A stretch of 24,944 nucleotides of DNA from the NCBI GenBank assembly GCA_964435165.1, contig CAYSXY010000029.1:1-24944 (forward strand), written 5' to 3'. Position 1 is the first letter of the stretch. Every line of letters begins with the position of its first letter. This document shows positions 24,530 through 24,944 of the stretch, piece after piece. Source of the DNA: CAYSXY01 sp964435165 (GTDB taxonomy: Bacteria; Pseudomonadota; Alphaproteobacteria; Rickettsiales; RI-342). The position numbers and the translations under genes are program-made. Under the pieces are notes generated by a model. That model was given only the letters and a program-made list of their open reading frames with translations. It was not told the DNA's origin and made no database searches.

Positions 24530-24790
24530 TTTCTCCTATCAGGCCATGGCGCAACAGCGCGGCCTGATAGGAGAAATAATGATAGTCAGGATTCGAACGG
24601 CGTTCGACGCCGAGCGCAACCGCGCGAGACGCGCCGCCGATGCGCAGCATCAAGGCAATCCTTCAGGACATCAGATTCGAACCTTCGTTCGACCATGAGC
24701 TTGGTGAGTGCAAGCGAAGCGATGCATGAACCTAGCATTGGCAACGCAGCCAGCCCGCCATTGGCGGGCACAGCAAGTACATCCTTCAGG
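24512..24790. repeat. Short repeats copying the tRNA-Lys T-arm and 3' end
   Basis: ATCCTTCAGG occurs directly at 24512-24521 (inside the tRNA), 24658-24667 and 24781-24790. Between these, GATTCGAAC followed by CGTTCGAC occurs near 24589-24607 and 24673-24692; GATTCGAAC is the complement of the tRNA T-loop side. The block also holds a hairpin GCCCGCC/GGCGGGC near 24754-24770. It may be tRNA-derived debris, remnants of integration events at the tRNA 3' end, or a local repeat family. No gene is visible here. Confidence 0.5.
24529..24577. terminator. Long hairpin at the 3' end of tRNA-Lys
   Basis: ATTTCTCCTATCAGGCC (24529-24545) pairs perfectly with 24561-24577; an inner GCGC-AACA-GCGC extends the stem after a three-base bulge. 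The stem begins at the last base of the encoded CCA. There is no T-run after it, so it may act in 3' end formation or processing and not as a strict intrinsic terminator. Confidence 0.5.
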
Positions 24791-24944
24791 CATTAATTGC
24801 GCTCTAAAAACCCATCATGTGCTAGAGTACATGTAGAGTGTTGGAAATATGCAGAAAAGTAATGTCTATTCAGCTTGACGAAATGAGCGATTAGGTTCTG
24901 TTGTGATTTTTATTTCAACCATTGGATTGCTGCTGCGAAGTGGA
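24791..24944. other. Non-coding window end; possible promoter
   Basis: AT-rich sequence with an extended -10-like TGCTAGAGT at 24820-24828 and an inverted pair CATGT/ACATG around it. No ORF of useful length starts here, apart from a short open frame running off the end from GTG 24903. It may be the promoter region of a gene just outside the window. Confidence 0.3.

Noticed and set aside
24586..24771. Minus-strand frame of 61 codons downstream of tRNA-Lys
   Set aside because: It lies wholly within the tRNA-like repeats, has no ribosome-binding site and repeats the motif FES because of the repeated GATTCGAA.
24903..24944. Start of a partial gene running off the right end from GTG
   Set aside because: Only 14 codons are visible with no ribosome-binding site; too little to support.

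Overview
The window looks like a chromosomal scaffold from an alphaproteobacterium of moderate GC, probably a draft or metagenome assembly because it has a run of exactly 100 N at 12165-12264. Two gene orders support this. The first is NlpD-type LytM protein, yajC, secD, Mth938-domain protein, squalene/phytoene-synthase-like protein and trmFO. The second is gyrA, coaD, cyclophilin, queA and tgt. Both are familiar alphaproteobacterial neighbourhoods, recalled from general knowledge and not searched. AddB is also of the alphaproteobacterial type. I cannot name the genus.

Layout. 1-222 is a leader with three consecutive hairpins. 223-6175 is a rightward cluster: a lipoprotein with LysM and a degenerate M23 domain, yajC with a good promoter, secD, a fused membrane/spermidine-synthase-like protein where secF would be expected, and an Mth938/NDUFAF3-like protein. 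A perfect 17-bp hairpin separates it from leftward sodB (6272-6895). sodB shares a divergent promoter region, with overlapping -35 boxes, with an NDUFAF6-like squalene/phytoene-synthase-fold protein (7023-7844). A 51-residue membrane protein (7926-8081) follows, then a second perfect hairpin. Next is a leftward operon read as hisN-like phosphatase, MFS transporter and trmFO, with overlapping stop and start codons.

11502-12393 contains no gene but is rich in structure: a 144-bp foldback (MITE-like) element, a leftward intrinsic terminator with no gene feeding it, a 39-bp tandem repeat array interrupted by the gap, and an 11-bp inverted repeat bracketing the array. The rest is rightward: addB without addA, an unrecognised 258-residue protein, gyrA, a small secreted cysteine-containing protein that starts inside the gyrA tail, coaD, periplasmic cyclophilin, a single-pass DUF2125-like envelope protein, queA, tgt, and tRNA-Lys(UUU) with its own promoter. 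After the tRNA come a hairpin and about 270 bases of short repeats resembling the tRNA T-arm and 3' end.

Functional themes: Sec export (YajC, SecD), division or cell-wall control (NlpD-like), respiratory complex I assembly (the Mth938 and squalene/phytoene-synthase-like pair, by homology to mitochondrial factors), tRNA modification (TrmFO, QueA, Tgt), DNA topology and repair (GyrA, AddB), and CoA synthesis (CoaD). I see no clear new defence or mobile system. The parts most worth following up are the structured non-coding block at 11502-12393, the missing secF and addA partners, and the small proteins at 7926-8081 and 18989-19387.
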